Below, piece by piece: positions 22,809 through 34,671 of a stretch of DNA of 64,000 nt; position 1 is the stretch's first letter; each line of letters opens with the position of its first letter. Source of the stretch: Euryodendron excelsum (taxonomy: Eukaryota > Streptophyta > Magnoliopsida > Ericales > Pentaphylacaceae); NCBI GenBank assembly GCA_033060915.1, contig CM065384.1:11702001-11766000 (forward strand). Reading direction: 5' to 3'. The translations under genes and the position numbers were made by a program. The notes beneath the pieces were generated by a model, which searched no databases, had not been told where the DNA came from, and saw nothing but the letters and a program-made list of their open reading frames with translations.

Positions 22809-24763
22809 AAGGATCCCCATAAAAAGCGTACAAGAGAGGGGTGTTTTCACCCACTTTTCTTTCTATCCCTTTACATTTCATCCCTAAATTAATATATGCA
22901 TTTCTATTCCTTTAAAGAAAACTATATGCTTGTCACTGATATAATAAAATGATTAAGTCTTTTTATTCATTGCTGTTATCTTATATTATTCTTATGAATG
23001 GTGAATGCTTCCTACACAAGGAGCATGGTTTGTCTTATGAAAGGCTTGACTTGAAAGGATAATAGCATGAGTTAGCCACTCGCCAAATGATCAGCTTTTC
23101 GAAGAAAGAAAAGATAGGAATGAGTGAGGAAACTACCGAAAGGCAACAATTGCAAGACACCGAAGCTAAGTGATGTGTGGCCAGATTATCAAAATGAAGA
23201 GGATCCATCTTTCATTTTTCCATATAAAAAAATGTGTTTATGTGCCCTTTGCTTAGCCCCTAGTGCCTCGTAACAAGCGAAATATTTACCATCCCCCCCC
23301 CCCCCCACCCATCACTGGGGTAGACAATAATCGAGAACTTTAGAAATGGTATTCATCCTCTATCGTGCTAGGGCAGCATTAAAGGCTCTATGGATCAAGC
23401 AATCTAATTCAAAGTGAAGAAAGGCCCTCATTTCATTTCTCATAGAGTTAGAAGTAACTCCTTACCAAACCCGTTGAGCCATTTATCTTTTTCGAGAAAA
23501 TCCCAACCTAGGGATCACCACGCACAACAGGTTAGATTGAATTGCTAAGGAAAAGGTATAAGGAAAAAGAGTTATAGAATGGTTCGTTTCATAAAAGGAA
23601 AGAAAAGAGATGAAAAGGAAAAAGAAAAGCAAGGAAAAGAGTTGCCAAGGGGCAGGAGGCCAGATAAAAAAAAAAGAAAAGAGAATGTTTGTGTTATCTT
23701 AAGAAGCATATAGAAAAGCCAGAGGTTAAGGGGCAAGTCTTAGACGATTCCATTAGAAGGTCAAAAGTTATGAGAAAGGTCAAGCCCCCCTCTGTAAAAG
23801 GAATAAATCTAAAGGTGATCCCAGGTTACAAAGAAGCCTAATAGAAACAATAGGTTCGAGCCTTTACCCTTTCTTGCAAAAATCCAAAACCATGGCCTAC
23901 ATTACAACCCTATTGAAGTCCACTATGGTTGAAAATAGATTGCTTGGTATAAATGTGCCAAATGCATTGCAAAAGCTAAAAAAATAAAGAAAAAGGATGC
24001 TAACCCTGTTAAAAAAAAATAAAAAAAAATAAAGAGAGTTAAGGATGGTATAGATCTAAACCCTGCTGAAAGAAACATTAAATTTGAGCCTGTATACCCC
24101 GTTGTTTCAAAAACTCCCATAACCTAACCTACATTACGGTCCTAAAGCAAAGTCTCCTCAGATTGAAAGACTGGCCGCTTATCTCTCTGCTAAAGGTCAG
24201 GTAAGCTGTTGCCAAAGCCCCGAGAGTTGAGAGTTTCAGCCCAATAATCTATACACTAACCCCGAAGTAGAGAATCAGAGGCTGTCAAAAGGTTGAGAAA
24301 GGTAAGAAATGGTATCATCTAGTCAAGGTAAGGTTGAGCTAAAGAAGACGCCAGGCCCCCGAAAGGGAAAGAGTGACCGTTCCAAAGATACTGAGTTTGA
24401 TGGCATCCCTTGTTATTCTATTAACTAGTTTATTTATAATATGTGCAGGCATTTCCTTAAAAAAATGACATGAACTCCACATACATAGGACATAACTCCC
24501 TGTAGAAGCAGAAGTCACCAATACAGTTCAATATCGACTCATGTAGTAAATATACAACATCATCATCCATGCACATACATCTGATTATATACTTAGCTGT
24601 AAAAAACCATAAATATCTTTGCTTGTCCATGCACTTAACTATCTAAATCACAAACATCCATCTCTGTGCAAAAATTTACAAAAGTAAAGTTGCCTAACAT
24701 AAACTAAACACATTTACAAGATAGGGGCAAAAGAAGATCTGGGTCTATGACCAGGGGCCTCTA
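22809..24763 (+). mobile_element. Post-gag non-coding region of element B
   Basis: Homologous to 8643-10110 and 62076-63980. It starts with the CGTACAAGAGAGGGGTGTTTTCACC block and has a poly-C run near 23290 and several A-rich runs. The last ~420 bases (from ~24340) are the 3' flank of the antisense gene, with conserved GACATAACTCCCTGTAGAAGCAG. No coding frame is credible. Confidence 0.7.
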
Positions 24764-27622
24764 TTAAAGATCAAAATCGATATTCTCTGGATCGAAATCA
24801 CCGAAACCTAGCTCTAGAGGAGGTGGACAACTGCTAGAAGCACCAGCATCCTGCAAAGAAGACAAAGTCAGAATCGGTAAGATAAAGGAATAACTAAACA
24901 ATAGCAGAGTGAAAAGAAGAAGGAGAGAAAGGACAACATACCCCCCCACCCCCCATCTAGGCTAACCAGGCCATCAAGGAAGCTACTTCTGCCTGGTACT
25001 GATCCCGCTCCATCTAGAACTGGCCCCTCTGGTCTCTTACTGTAGTAAACTCAGCTTAGGGCATGTATTCCCCGGCATAGCGCCACAAGTCAACCACTTC
25101 CTAGCCAACAACATATCCCTCGACTACAACCTCAAATCGAGTGAAGGCACCCATAGAATGAGCCCCGAAGTGTGCGACGTAGTTAGTCTCTGGAGGAAGC
25201 AAGAACCCGGCACCCAGCTAGCGCTCCTACTAAGGAATAGGAACTCCCTCAACCAAGGCTCCAAACATGTATTCTGGTGGATTTCCTGCTGATCGGAACT
25301 CCTCATGAAGCTGGCGCTAGTGTCGATCTCCTAGGTAGGACTCCTAAGAATTTTCGTCGAGAAAGGAAGCCCTTGATAGGGACAATGGGACCAAGTACCA
25401 CACCGTCTTATAGTGAACTGACTCAATAAAGGGCCGCCAAGTCACGTCCCTCACCTCGATCAACTCCAGGTTCGCCCGTAGCGTCACGAAATCAGTGATC
25501 TCCGATAGCTGGGCTACCCGGTCACGAGCCCATCTCAAAGCACGAGGATAAAGGTCATCCTCAAGAACCACGGGGCGATGAATTGGCAGCTACTCATAGC
25601 TCCACTAGATAAGAAAATGCCAGAAATTAATCATGTTGCCCAACGAAAGGAAGTCCGGACCTGTATCGATCGAAGGAAGCAGTCGAAGGAGAAGGACCCC
25701 CAATCCAGCTCAGACAAAGCCCCAAGATCAGCTACTTTGCTCACCAACTAAAAAGGCACGAGCGACTTGTTGTTATTACAAAGCAGCTTAAGACGATGTA
25801 CAAAACAAGTCGTTGCCTCATAATAGCTCACCGGGCAGGTGTTGGCTCAACAGCAAAGGTACTGTCATCCCGACTGAGCCAGGAGACCAGGAAGCAAAAT
25901 GCTTAGGAGGGGGCAAGTTCAGCAGAATACACGGGTCAGCCCTACTGACCGACTGTAAGGTGATCCATCGATCGACGAAGGAAAGCCTTGTGATGATTGC
26001 CCAGTCTAATAGGGTGGGACCTAACTCGAAACCCACAAAATGAAAAGTCCCGGTCTCTCTGAACCACCTCTCCATAAGCGCTGGCACTAGATGTCTATTC
26101 AGGTAATTAGCCTGTAATCCTATGAAGGCCCTAAACCTAATCTCAGCCAAGAAAGCACGGTAAGATGGAGCCGCTCGATGCATAGTGCTGAAGATAAGAT
26201 GAACAGCCCCTCTAAAAGCTGTGTGTACCTACGAAGGGGGCATATGCTGTCGTGAGGCAAGGCCTCCCAGCGGTGGAATATCCGATATCTCCAGGTCACC
26301 AAGATCAGCATTCGTCTGTTTATGTCTAGCGGAGACCCTCCAGTAGGCAGTCACCTGATCACCAAGGCTTGGCACCTCATCATCAACAACTATCTCTTAC
26401 TTGAAAGCTGCCTCAACCGGAGGGAAGGGGTTGACTAGTGGTTTACTCCCTCGGCCGCTTTGGCTAGAAGATGCTTGTCCTACAGATTGCCAACTACCCC
26501 TGGATCGACTAGAGCTACTGATAGAATCTTTTCGGGCCACCTTCCCGGAGCTGCGTCTCCCCTCAGAACCGTCATTGCTTGCGTTTGCCATCCTAAAAAT
26601 CAAGGTAAGAATACCGACATAAGGTGAGTATAACTCGGAAAGGTAAAACAGATGAGAAGCAGGAAAAAGAAGAAAGAGAAACAATAGAAAAAAAAAAATA
26701 ATAAAGAATAAAAGGATTTCAAATGATAAGTCAAAATGAATTTTTTACACATTTTAATTTTTCAGTTTCAAGTCAAAATGAATTTCCTACACATTCTAAT
26801 CTTAAAAATCCGCTTCTAAGTCAAAATGAACTTTCTACACATTTTAATTTTTCAACTTCGAGTCAAAATTAATTTTCTAAACCTCAAGGGTTTTATATCT
26901 TTTTCCTTCAAAAAGATTTTATGCCAAAACTTTTCCAATTCTTTCCCTAATTTCAAAAAAAATTTCGGTAGAGTTTTGTTTAACAATGGTCCTTACAACG
27001 CCCACTACACTAGCACGAAAAATAAACCTTGTACTTCATAACATTACAATCATATAGCATCAACACCCACACACATTTTTCAAATTTCTAAATTTTTTAA
27101 AAAGTCTCGTTTTATGTCTCAACAAATCAATGGTTTTTAAAGTTATCCCAAAAATTCTCAAAATCAATTCAAATTTTTTCTAACATATTTCTACTTTTTT
27201 CTAAACACTAAACTTTAATAATTTCTCAATTTTTGCAATTTTTCAAGTATTTTTCTATTTTTCAAAAAAAGTAAAAATTCACCGAGTTTTCAAAAAATCA
27301 TGAAACTTTACACGGTTATTAAACACATTTTTCTAAGGTACACAGTATAAAAATCTAGCCAAAAAACCCAATACGCAAAGTTGTAGGGACGAACCCCCAA
27401 TTCCTGCATAAGTCCCCTTCACATAATCATGTAAAATCACTCAAATTCAATCAAGCAAGCACCAAAATGCAAAAATAACTTCACCAAAGTGTTCAAAATG
27501 TATCAAAACATCAATTTCCACTATCCACATAACTCAAACGGAAGTTTTCACATCAAAATCAACATAAAATCAAAAACTCACCTCTTAGAGTCCTTTGGCG
27601 AAATCTTCTCTTCCGATGACAT
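24764..27622 (-). pseudogene. Antisense spliced gene of element B (plant-mobile-domain-like)
   Basis: Three exons on the minus strand, opposite to gag. Exon 1: ATG 27622 to 27582, ending AG|GTGAGT (perfect donor). Intron 1: 27581-26593, ending TTTTTAG. Exon 2: 26592-24942, donor GGG|GTATGT. Intron 2: 24941-24851 (91 bp), ending TTTGCAG. Exon 3: 24850-24764, stop TAA. The reading phase is kept at both junctions. Exon 2 begins with a Ser/Arg-rich segment. Next comes ALMERWFRETGTFHF... (~26080-26030), resembling the plant mobile domain, then RALRWARDRVAQLSE (~25550-25500), and a coiled-coil-like end. Exon 3 gives an acidic tail ending ENIDFDL. Broken by stops (26397, 26229, 25818, 25344 and others) and by at least two compensating indels between ~25910 and ~25600. 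Extra antisense genes are known in Tat-lineage elements. The domain name is moderately sure. Confidence 0.7.
26728..26890. repeat. Short repeats in intron 1 of the antisense gene
   Basis: About four diverged copies, ~45-55 bp each, of AAGTCAAAATGAATTT followed by TACACATT and TAATTTTTCA, at roughly 26730, 26775, 26820 and 26863. They lie within the inferred 989-bp intron. Confidence 0.65.
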
Positions 27623-27796
27623 TTCTAGCGACGGTGTCTACTTCTGGCAATCCTTCATGGTCCCTAGGGAGCACTCCTTCAATGTCCAAGTCGATTTCCT
27701 CACAAAGGCTCTCAGTTTTTTGAAAACTCTTCAAATCCCACAACAACGTCGAACTAGCAGTTTGTTGATTTTGATCCCAAGCCTGGTAGTGGCGCC
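27623..27796 (-). promoter_or_regulatory. 5' flank of antisense gene up to the viral insert
   Basis: 174 bases upstream (minus strand) of the antisense ATG. It ends at a GGCGCCACTA motif (27787-27796 on plus: TAGTGGCGCC), the same motif that precedes the LTR TATA boxes. No clear TATA box lies between it and the ATG. The viral insert begins right after it, so the original upstream region continues at 35308. Confidence 0.4.
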
Positions 27797-28068
27797 TTTG
27801 TTAAATTTGGCTATAAATAGTTTATTAGTTTAACTGTTTGTTCTACATTCAAGTATTTATTTTTTGGTTATATGTTTGTTTATTTTCCTTTGCGTTGTCT
27901 GATGACAAACCTGTAAACCAACTAGTCACGTAGCCATTGTAAGTCCTAGAGTTGAGACAGTAGGCGTAAGTCGTTGACCGGCAGGTGTAAGTCTTGTTCA
28001 TCCCATAGGATTTAATCTGATATTTAATTTTGAATTAAATATTTAAATGTTAGATAATTAGTTTCCTA
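27797..28068 (+). other. Viral leader end / left boundary segment
   Basis: AT-rich non-coding DNA between the flanking repeat and ORF1. It includes TATAAATAG at ~27812-27820 and an AT-rich inverted stretch around AATTTTGAATTAAATATTT (28025-28043). I found no convincing tRNA-Met primer site (TGGTATCAGAGC type). Confidence 0.4.
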
Positions 28069-28359
28069 ATGAATCGTTTATCTAAAACTATGTCTTCTAT
28101 ATCTCGTCAATCTCATAGTAGTAATGACTCAACTATTCTTAATTAAGAAGAACAAAGTTTCCCTTTTCCAAGTTGGACACCTCCTCGTATCTCTGTTAAT
28201 CAAGTTTACCAAATCAAACCTTTTGATTTTTTTTTCAATTATACTATCAAAACAGTTGAACAAACAATTCCTTTTACTGAAAAAACTGAACAAATCCAAT
28301 TACTTAGTTAATCCACTATCAATAAATACAAATAGAAAAAATACAATTATTTACATTTA

Positions 28360-28950
28360 GGATTAATACAAGTAGCTATTGTTCCTTTAACTCGCCAAGG
28401 TCAAAATACTGCAATTCTTTTAACTTTACAAGATAAAAGACACACAACATTCATCAATAGTACTTTAGGACTCATAGAAACAAGCTTTTACAGTGGACCA
28501 GTCTATTTTGATTGTTATCCACGGTATGCTGTTTGTCTTCAAGATACTGGTATTCTCAAATTCCTTACACTCAAAATAAAAACTTCTAGTTATGATTTAA
28601 CACCAGGCAATATTCCATTTTCAATAATTTATTGCATTTATTTCAAAGCCATGACAAGACTTGTAGATCCACGATGTAGGATCACTAGTTCTAAAGGAGA
28701 AACCCTCCTTCTGTACACCAATAATGATTCAAACATTAGTACTCCCAAAACCATACGTTGGGAAGATGTCAATCTCCCATTAGAATGGACGTTAGATAAT
28801 GAGGTTCCCTCTACAACAATTGAAAACAAAGATTTGAAATATATCCAAGAAAGTACTAATAGTAGTGTTAGTATTAAATTCACAAATACCACAATAGGGT
28901 CAACTCGACCACGATTTTCAGATGTTGATTCATCTATAAGTACCCAATTG
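28360..28950 (+). pseudogene. Movement-protein domain of viral ORF1
   Basis: Resembles the 30K-type movement proteins of caulimovirids: a TFINSTLGLIETSFYSGPVY segment, then a conserved LQD and a VDPRCRI-like segment, read from the ORF1 ATG frame. It lies upstream of the coat region, as in petuviruses. The open part ends at a stop at 28951-28953. Assignment rests on family resemblance seen by eye. Confidence 0.6.
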
Positions 28951-29899
28951 TAATCTTTTCCTCCTAGAAATTCTTATTCTTTTGTTCCTTCCTCTTCAAT
29001 ATCCATTAGGTCTACTTAATTAGAATCTGTCACAACTTCGAGTGTAGCACAACCTATCTATGTACAAGAAAATCCTCAATCTCCAACACCATCTCAAATG
29101 GATCCTCTATTAAATGTTATTGATCCTCAATTAAATACGATTGAACAAAAATTTATTTTTGGTAAATCAATCCTTGTCCAATATTTCAATTCTCCCCAAC
29201 ATGCTCACAAAAGGAATTGGTTTCTAAAAACTTTTGATCCTATTACTCGTATTCCTCTCCGCGAAGAGTTTTATCAATTTGTAAAAAACATAGAACTCAT
29301 CTCAGTTTCTTTGACTGGTTTGAAAATTATTCTGAACAACTTAATGTTATAACTAATGCTGAACATCAATGGGTTGCCTCAAGAGATATTGTCAAACCTT
29401 CTATTCCTCTTCCAATGGAAGAAATTCACATTCAATATAGATCTAGTATCGTCACTGCTTCTCTTTTCAAACTTAAAACTGATACAACACTTCTTAATGC
29501 CAAAGATGTTTCTAATATTCTACAACAAAATAACTTTACGAATCAAACACTCAAAACTATTGGTGACCAATTAACTCGTGTAGAAAATCTAGTTCATAAA
29601 AAACAATTAACTACATTTACAACTATGAAAATCCCTTTATTCAAACCACATGAAATCCCTCCACACCTTCAGAATAAATCAAGACTTTTCTTCTCAAATT
29701 GAGCACAAACTAGCACAATTAGATCAGGCTCTAAGGATCCCTGACACTCCTAAACCCTCATCTAAAACCCACACTATCTGAAGTTGAAGCCATTGAACAA
29801 ATCATAAATGATTCTCAACCTTTCGAAGTCAATGCCACTCAAAATAAGAAACAAAAATGGAAATACCAAAGTCGATATGAAAATAATAACACAAAAAAT

Positions 29900-30900
29900 T
29901 ATTATCCTCGACCAACACTCCCTGATATGCAATTCGAAGAACGAAATCAATTTACTCAAGCTGCCTATTATGGTGGTACAATTTATGAATGGAATTTTGA
30001 TGGTATGACCGAATATCATATTCCTAACAAACTTCAAGAAATGACAATAGTTGCCTTAGCCTATAAAACTAAACAAAAATATTCCGACTTTGCTGTCGCC
30101 CAAGCTTTAGTAGCTGGTTTTACTGGCCATCTTAAAGGATGGTGAGACCATTTCCTCACCTCCACTGAACGCACCCAAATTCTCACTACTATTAAAACTG
30201 ACTCAACCGGTACTCCAATTAAAACTGAAGATAATGAAACCATAGAAGATAATGTAAGTACCCTCATCTTCTCCATATCTAGGCATTTCTTAGGTAAACC
30301 TTCCAAAGTTCAAGCTGCTACCTCTAAAATTCTTAATAATCTTCGATGTCCTAAACTCCAAGACTTTTGTTGGTATAAAGACGTTTTCCTAACCAAAGTT
30401 ATGATGAGAGATGACTGTTGCCAAACACATTGGAAAGAAAAATTTCTTGATGGTCTTCCTAAACTTTTTTCCCAAAAAGTCAAAGATAAACTCAAAGAAA
30501 ACAATAATGGAGTCGTCCCATACGAACAACTCACTTATGGTGATTTAGTCAATGCTATCCAAACCCAAGGTCTAGAAATCTGTACCAACTTCAAATTAAA
30601 TCAACAGCTGCAAAAAGATTTAGCCACTTCCAAGAGAGAACTAGGCACTTTTTGTCAACAATTTGGTTTCCCTGATACTTCACAAATAGTAGCTCCTTCT
30701 CGTCGCAACCCTTGCACTTCCTCTGCCCGAAGATTCTTTCGTAAACCCAAACCTAGTTCCAACATTTTTTTATCAAAAACCTCAACCACAAACTACTGTT
30801 AAAGCTTCCCCTTCTAAACCCAAACATGTTTCTAAACATTCAAGAAAAATTCCTACTTGCTACAAATGCGGTAAAGTTGGCCATTACAAAAATCAATGTC
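29900..30900 (+). pseudogene. Coat region with CCHC zinc knuckle, viral ORF1
   Basis: Contains the conserved GTIYEWNFDGMTEY and VAGFTGHLKGW segments seen in many plant endogenous caulimovirids; the codon after that Trp is a stop (30143-30145). A basic stretch is followed by the knuckle CYKCGKVGHYKNQC at 30858-30899, the RNA-binding signature of the capsid protein. It is split across frames. Confidence 0.7.
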
Positions 30901-31439
30901 GTATGAATCAAAAAAATTAATTCTTTAGAAATTGATGACACACTTAAGCAACAACTTATGAAAATATTCCTAAATTTTGATACATCTGATAATCAATTAA
31001 TGTCTGATGAGGAATTACAACTTGATGAAATTGCTTCCCAATCCTCTTCTGATGAAAATCACACTTCTCCTTCCTCACAAGATCTAGAACAAGTTGTTAA
31101 AACAAATTGCCACTATCCAACAACACATACTATTAATGTTATTACTAAAGAACAAGAACTTCTTCTTGACGTCATTGATAAGATTACTGATCTCCAAGTT
31201 AAAAAAGACTACTTACTTCAACTTAAACAAAGTTTAAACACTGTCGACCAACCTAAACAAGATACCTTACTTCTTAATAATTCTTATAATCTTAACGATA
31301 TTCTCAAATGATTTAATCAACTCTCTAAACCTTCTCCCCTTTAAGTTTTACTCCTCCAACATTCTTCTCCTAGTACATCTATTCCTCTAAAAACTGACCC
31401 TCAAGATATTTTCTTACTCTCTCAAATCTCGTACCATAA

Positions 31440-31700
31440 ATGGAATGTCAAGATTACTATTGTTGTCAACAAAGAATTTCGTTTTGAAACTATTGCTCTT
31501 TTTGATTCTGGAGCTGACCTCAATTGTATACAAGAAGGTTTAATTCTAACTAAATACTTTGAAAAGACCCGCGAACGTCTTTCTGCTGTTGGTGGAACCC
31601 CTCTTCAAATCCAATATAAACTGTCTAATGCCCATATTTGCAACAACAATGTTTGTCTTAAAACTCCTTTCGTTCTTGTTAAAAATCTCTCACGAGAAGT
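31440..31700 (+). pseudogene. Aspartic protease domain, viral ORF1
   Basis: The active-site motif FDSGADLNCI begins at 31501, in the ORF1 ATG frame. In the family this retropepsin-like domain cleaves the polyprotein. The DSG core is intact. A stop (TGA) lies at ~31708. Confidence 0.7.
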
Positions 31701-32049
31701 TATATTATGAACTCCTTTCCTCAGCCTTCTTCAACCTTTCCAAGTTACCACTGAAGGCATTTATACTACCCTTAATAATAATAAAATTACATTCCCTTTT
31801 GTTTGTCCTCCTCGCACCAAAGATCTTAACACTTTAAAAAATCTTGCCATTTCCCACCAAACTATTAACCTTATCATTTCTAAAGAAAAACACTTATTAT
31901 TCCTTAAAGAAGAAAAAACTTACAACCAAATTGAAAACAATTTAAAAGATGGCCCTTTACAATTCGCTATAAATAAATTTTTAAATAAATTACAACAAGA
32001 AATTTGTTCTGATTTACCAAATGCCTTTTGGTCCCACCATAAACATATT

Positions 32050-32720
32050 GTCACTTTACCCTACTTTTCTGAATTTTCTGAACGGCAAATTCCTACCAAA
32101 GCTCGTCCAATTCAAATGAACCATGAACTTTTCGAATATTGTAAAAAAGAAATCTAAGACCTTCTTGACAAAAAATTAATTCGCAACAGCCGCTCTCCAT
32201 GGAGCTGTGTTGCCTTTTACGTACACAAAAATGCTGAAATAGAACGCGGAGCTCCCCGTTTAGTTATTAATTACAAGCCTCTTAATGATGCACTCCAATG
32301 GATTAGGTATCCTATTCCTAACAAGAAAGATCTTCTTCAATGCCTTTTTCATGCAAAAATCTTTTTCAAATTTGACATGAAGTTTGGCTTTTGGCAAATT
32401 CAAATTGCCGAGCAAGATAGGTACAAAACTGCTTTTACTTTACCATTTGGCCATTATGAGTGGAACGTAGTGCCTTTTGGTTTAAAAAATGCTCCAAGTG
32501 AATTTCAAAAAATAATGAATGACATTTTCAATCCTCATTCTCAATTTACAATTGTTTATATTGATGATGTTCTAATTTTTTCTAACTCTATTATCCAACA
32601 CTAGAAACATCTTAATCAATTTTTTAATATCGTCAAACACAATGGTTTAGTTCTCTCTGCACAAAAAATTAGTCTCTTTCAAGCACGTGTCCGCTTTTTA
32701 GGTCATTACATTTTTCAAGG
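32050..32720 (+). pseudogene. Reverse transcriptase domain, viral ORF1
   Basis: Order of motifs: an ARPIQMNHE-type start, SPWSCVAFYV, PRLVINYKPLND, then FKFDMKFGFWQI, then LPFGLKNAPSEFQ, and the catalytic YIDD at 32557-32568. The AEIERG and YKPLN pieces are typical of caulimovirids. The frame is shared with the protease. Stops are present at ~32155 and 32602. In the virus it would copy pregenomic RNA into DNA. Confidence 0.8.
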
Positions 32721-32959
32721 TACAATTACACCCATAGAAAGATCAATTCAATTTGCTAATAAATTTCCTGATATAATCAAAGATAAAAATCAATTACAAC
32801 GTTTCTTAGGTAGTCTTAATTATGTCTCTGAATTTTACCCCAATTTAAGTCAAATAGCTGTCCCTTTAAGACAACGTCTCAAGGACCCTCCGGTCTGGTC
32901 TAGTGAGCATACAAAGATTATCCAAACTCTTAAACAATATGTTTAGACCCTCCCCTGTC

Positions 32960-33340
32960 TAACCCTAGCCAACCCTAATACTTTCAAAATAGTTGAAACA
33001 GATGCCTCTGACATAAGTTATGGTGGTATCCTGAAACAAGTTTTCAATCACAAAGAACAACTGGTTAGGTTTACCTCCAGTACTTAGGAACCCTACCCAA
33101 AAGAATTATAGTACCATCCAAAAGGAAATTTTAGCTATTGTTCTATGCATTTCCAAATTTCAAAGTGATTTATTAAATCAATAATTTTTACTTCGTATTA
33201 ATTGCCAAGCAGCCAAAAATATTATTTTTAAAGATGTACAAAATATAGCTTCTAAACAAATTTTTGCTAGGTGGCAAGCTATTTTTTATGTTTTTTTATT
33301 TTAAAATTTCTTATATTAAAGGTATTGATAATTCAATTCC
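32960..33340 (+). pseudogene. RNase H domain, viral ORF1, frameshifted
   Basis: ETDASDISYGGIL around 32995-33033 carries the first catalytic Asp of the RNase H fold. The frame then shifts near 33100, before the KEILAIV segment with the conserved Glu. The order RT then RNase H with no integrase afterwards separates this from Ty3/gypsy elements. Confidence 0.7.
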
Positions 33341-33381
33341 AGATTTTCTTACTCGAGAATTCTTACAGGGAGATTCCAATC

Positions 33382-34671
33382 ATGTCTCCTAAACCATCCC
33401 ATGATCCAGGCAAAGTCCCGGCTAAAACTCAGTCCCAAACCAAAGCTGCTTATGCAATGAAATCAATTCCCCTCAAAGCTCTTACACCAAGTGATTGGTA
33501 TAACCAAACCCTTATTGAACAATCCCAACAACTTTCCTAAACCTATGCTCAAACTACCAAATGATCTCAACTGCAAGCGGCAACTTCTTCTCAGCAAGTG
33601 GCAGTTTCTCATTCCACTCCTTCTCCAGTGGTGGCCACTAACCCCACTTTCAAATCGAAATACTTTCTTAAAACAAAATGCGAATAGTCTGTTATTCTCT
33701 TGGAAAAACAAACATGGTCTGAGGATCCATTTGAAATTCCTCCTAGAGTGTTCCCTCCAAACACACATTTTCTTCAAATCTCTTCCATTCATACCCAACA
33801 ATTCTATAAATATATTCTCATAGAAACTGATTCAATTACCCTCAAACACCATTTCACTCCTGATCAAAACCAAATTGCTTACTCTATTGTCTATATTAAC
33901 AAAATCCTTACTCCCGAACAATGGGGGCCTCATCCTTTCCAATCTCGACGATTTTCTAAAATCTTTAATCCTCCTACCTTCAATTATTACGATTACCAAC
34001 AAGCTTGGTTCAACACTTTTTTCTTCTAGAACCACAAATTTAGTTATTCCGTGATGTTTACATTTCAAAAAGATTTCCCTTTAAATTTTCCCAATTGGTT
34101 CTTTTCTTGGTGGACTCATTTTGGTGCAATTACTCAAATCTTTCCTCCCTCTATAAATGAAGCCTTCCTTATTTATCAAGACAAATTCAAACCTGATAGA
34201 TTTCTTTCCAAATTTCCTTGTGTTTTACCTTTCATGACCCAATTCTCTATTCCATGGATTTGTGCTTGGAATTATACTATTATTTCGCACAATTCCTTTT
34301 CTTACCTTGCCCGTAGCTTTCAAGTTAAATGGTGGGATAAATGGAATCCCCAATTTTGCACCCCATAAGTAGTTCATCAATTTTTTCAACGACATCTTGC
34401 AATTTCTACTACTACTAACCCTTAGTTTTTCCTCAATCAAAGCCAAATCATTCCTCAATTAGCAGCGGCTAAATCAAAGAAAGAACTTCGTCAACAATTA
34501 CTAGAAACCCTATCATCTCTCTCAGATAGTGATGATAAGGCTTCTCCAGCAAATCCAGATCAAGGTTCTCAAATCTCTTCCACAGATCTTGCATAGGATA
34601 ACGAAGATGACTGTTACGGTGTCTTCACTCCAGTACAAACAAGGTCCAAAAGCAAGCAAACACACCAGTGA
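33382..34671 (+). pseudogene. Viral ORF2, stops but one frame
   Basis: Begins ATG 33382 just after ORF1 and ends TGA 34669-34671, 430 codons in one continuous frame. About seven in-frame stops interrupt it, for example 33538, ~34027, ~34366 and ~34594. The middle is rich in Trp/Phe/Pro (WFFSWWTHFG, IPWICAWNY). The end is acidic then basic (SDSDDK ... RSKSKQT). Florendoviruses have an ORF2 of unknown function in this place. I do not know its role. Confidence 0.6.

Larger units (their letters stand above)
28069..33375 (+). pseudogene. Viral ORF1 polyprotein, decayed
   Basis: Polyprotein of a plant pararetrovirus: cell-to-cell movement, coat, protease, reverse transcriptase and RNase H. ATG 28069 opens the frame used by the movement, protease, RT and RNase H parts; the coat part now lies in two other frames. 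Shifts therefore fall at ~29350-29415, ~29700-29930 and ~30800-30960, and another near 33100 within RNase H. Early in-frame stops are at 28144, 28309 and 28333; further stops occur throughout, for example 30143 (TGA). The length (~5.3 kb) fits a one-ORF petuvirus/florendovirus polyprotein. No single long frame survives, so no protein is expected. Confidence 0.8.

Noticed and set aside
25813..26043. 76-codon plus-strand frame at 25813
   Set aside because: Shadow of the antisense gene exon 2; the minus strand has the conserved domain and splice sites.
27809..27820. TATAAATAG near 27812 as promoter of the antisense gene or of the virus
   Set aside because: It is on the viral side of the border repeat and its plus orientation points away from the antisense gene. 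The viral promoter position after ORF2 has a better candidate at 34853.
27797..28068. A viral tRNA-Met primer site
   Set aside because: No TGGTATCAGAGC-like sequence was found here or at 34870-35307.
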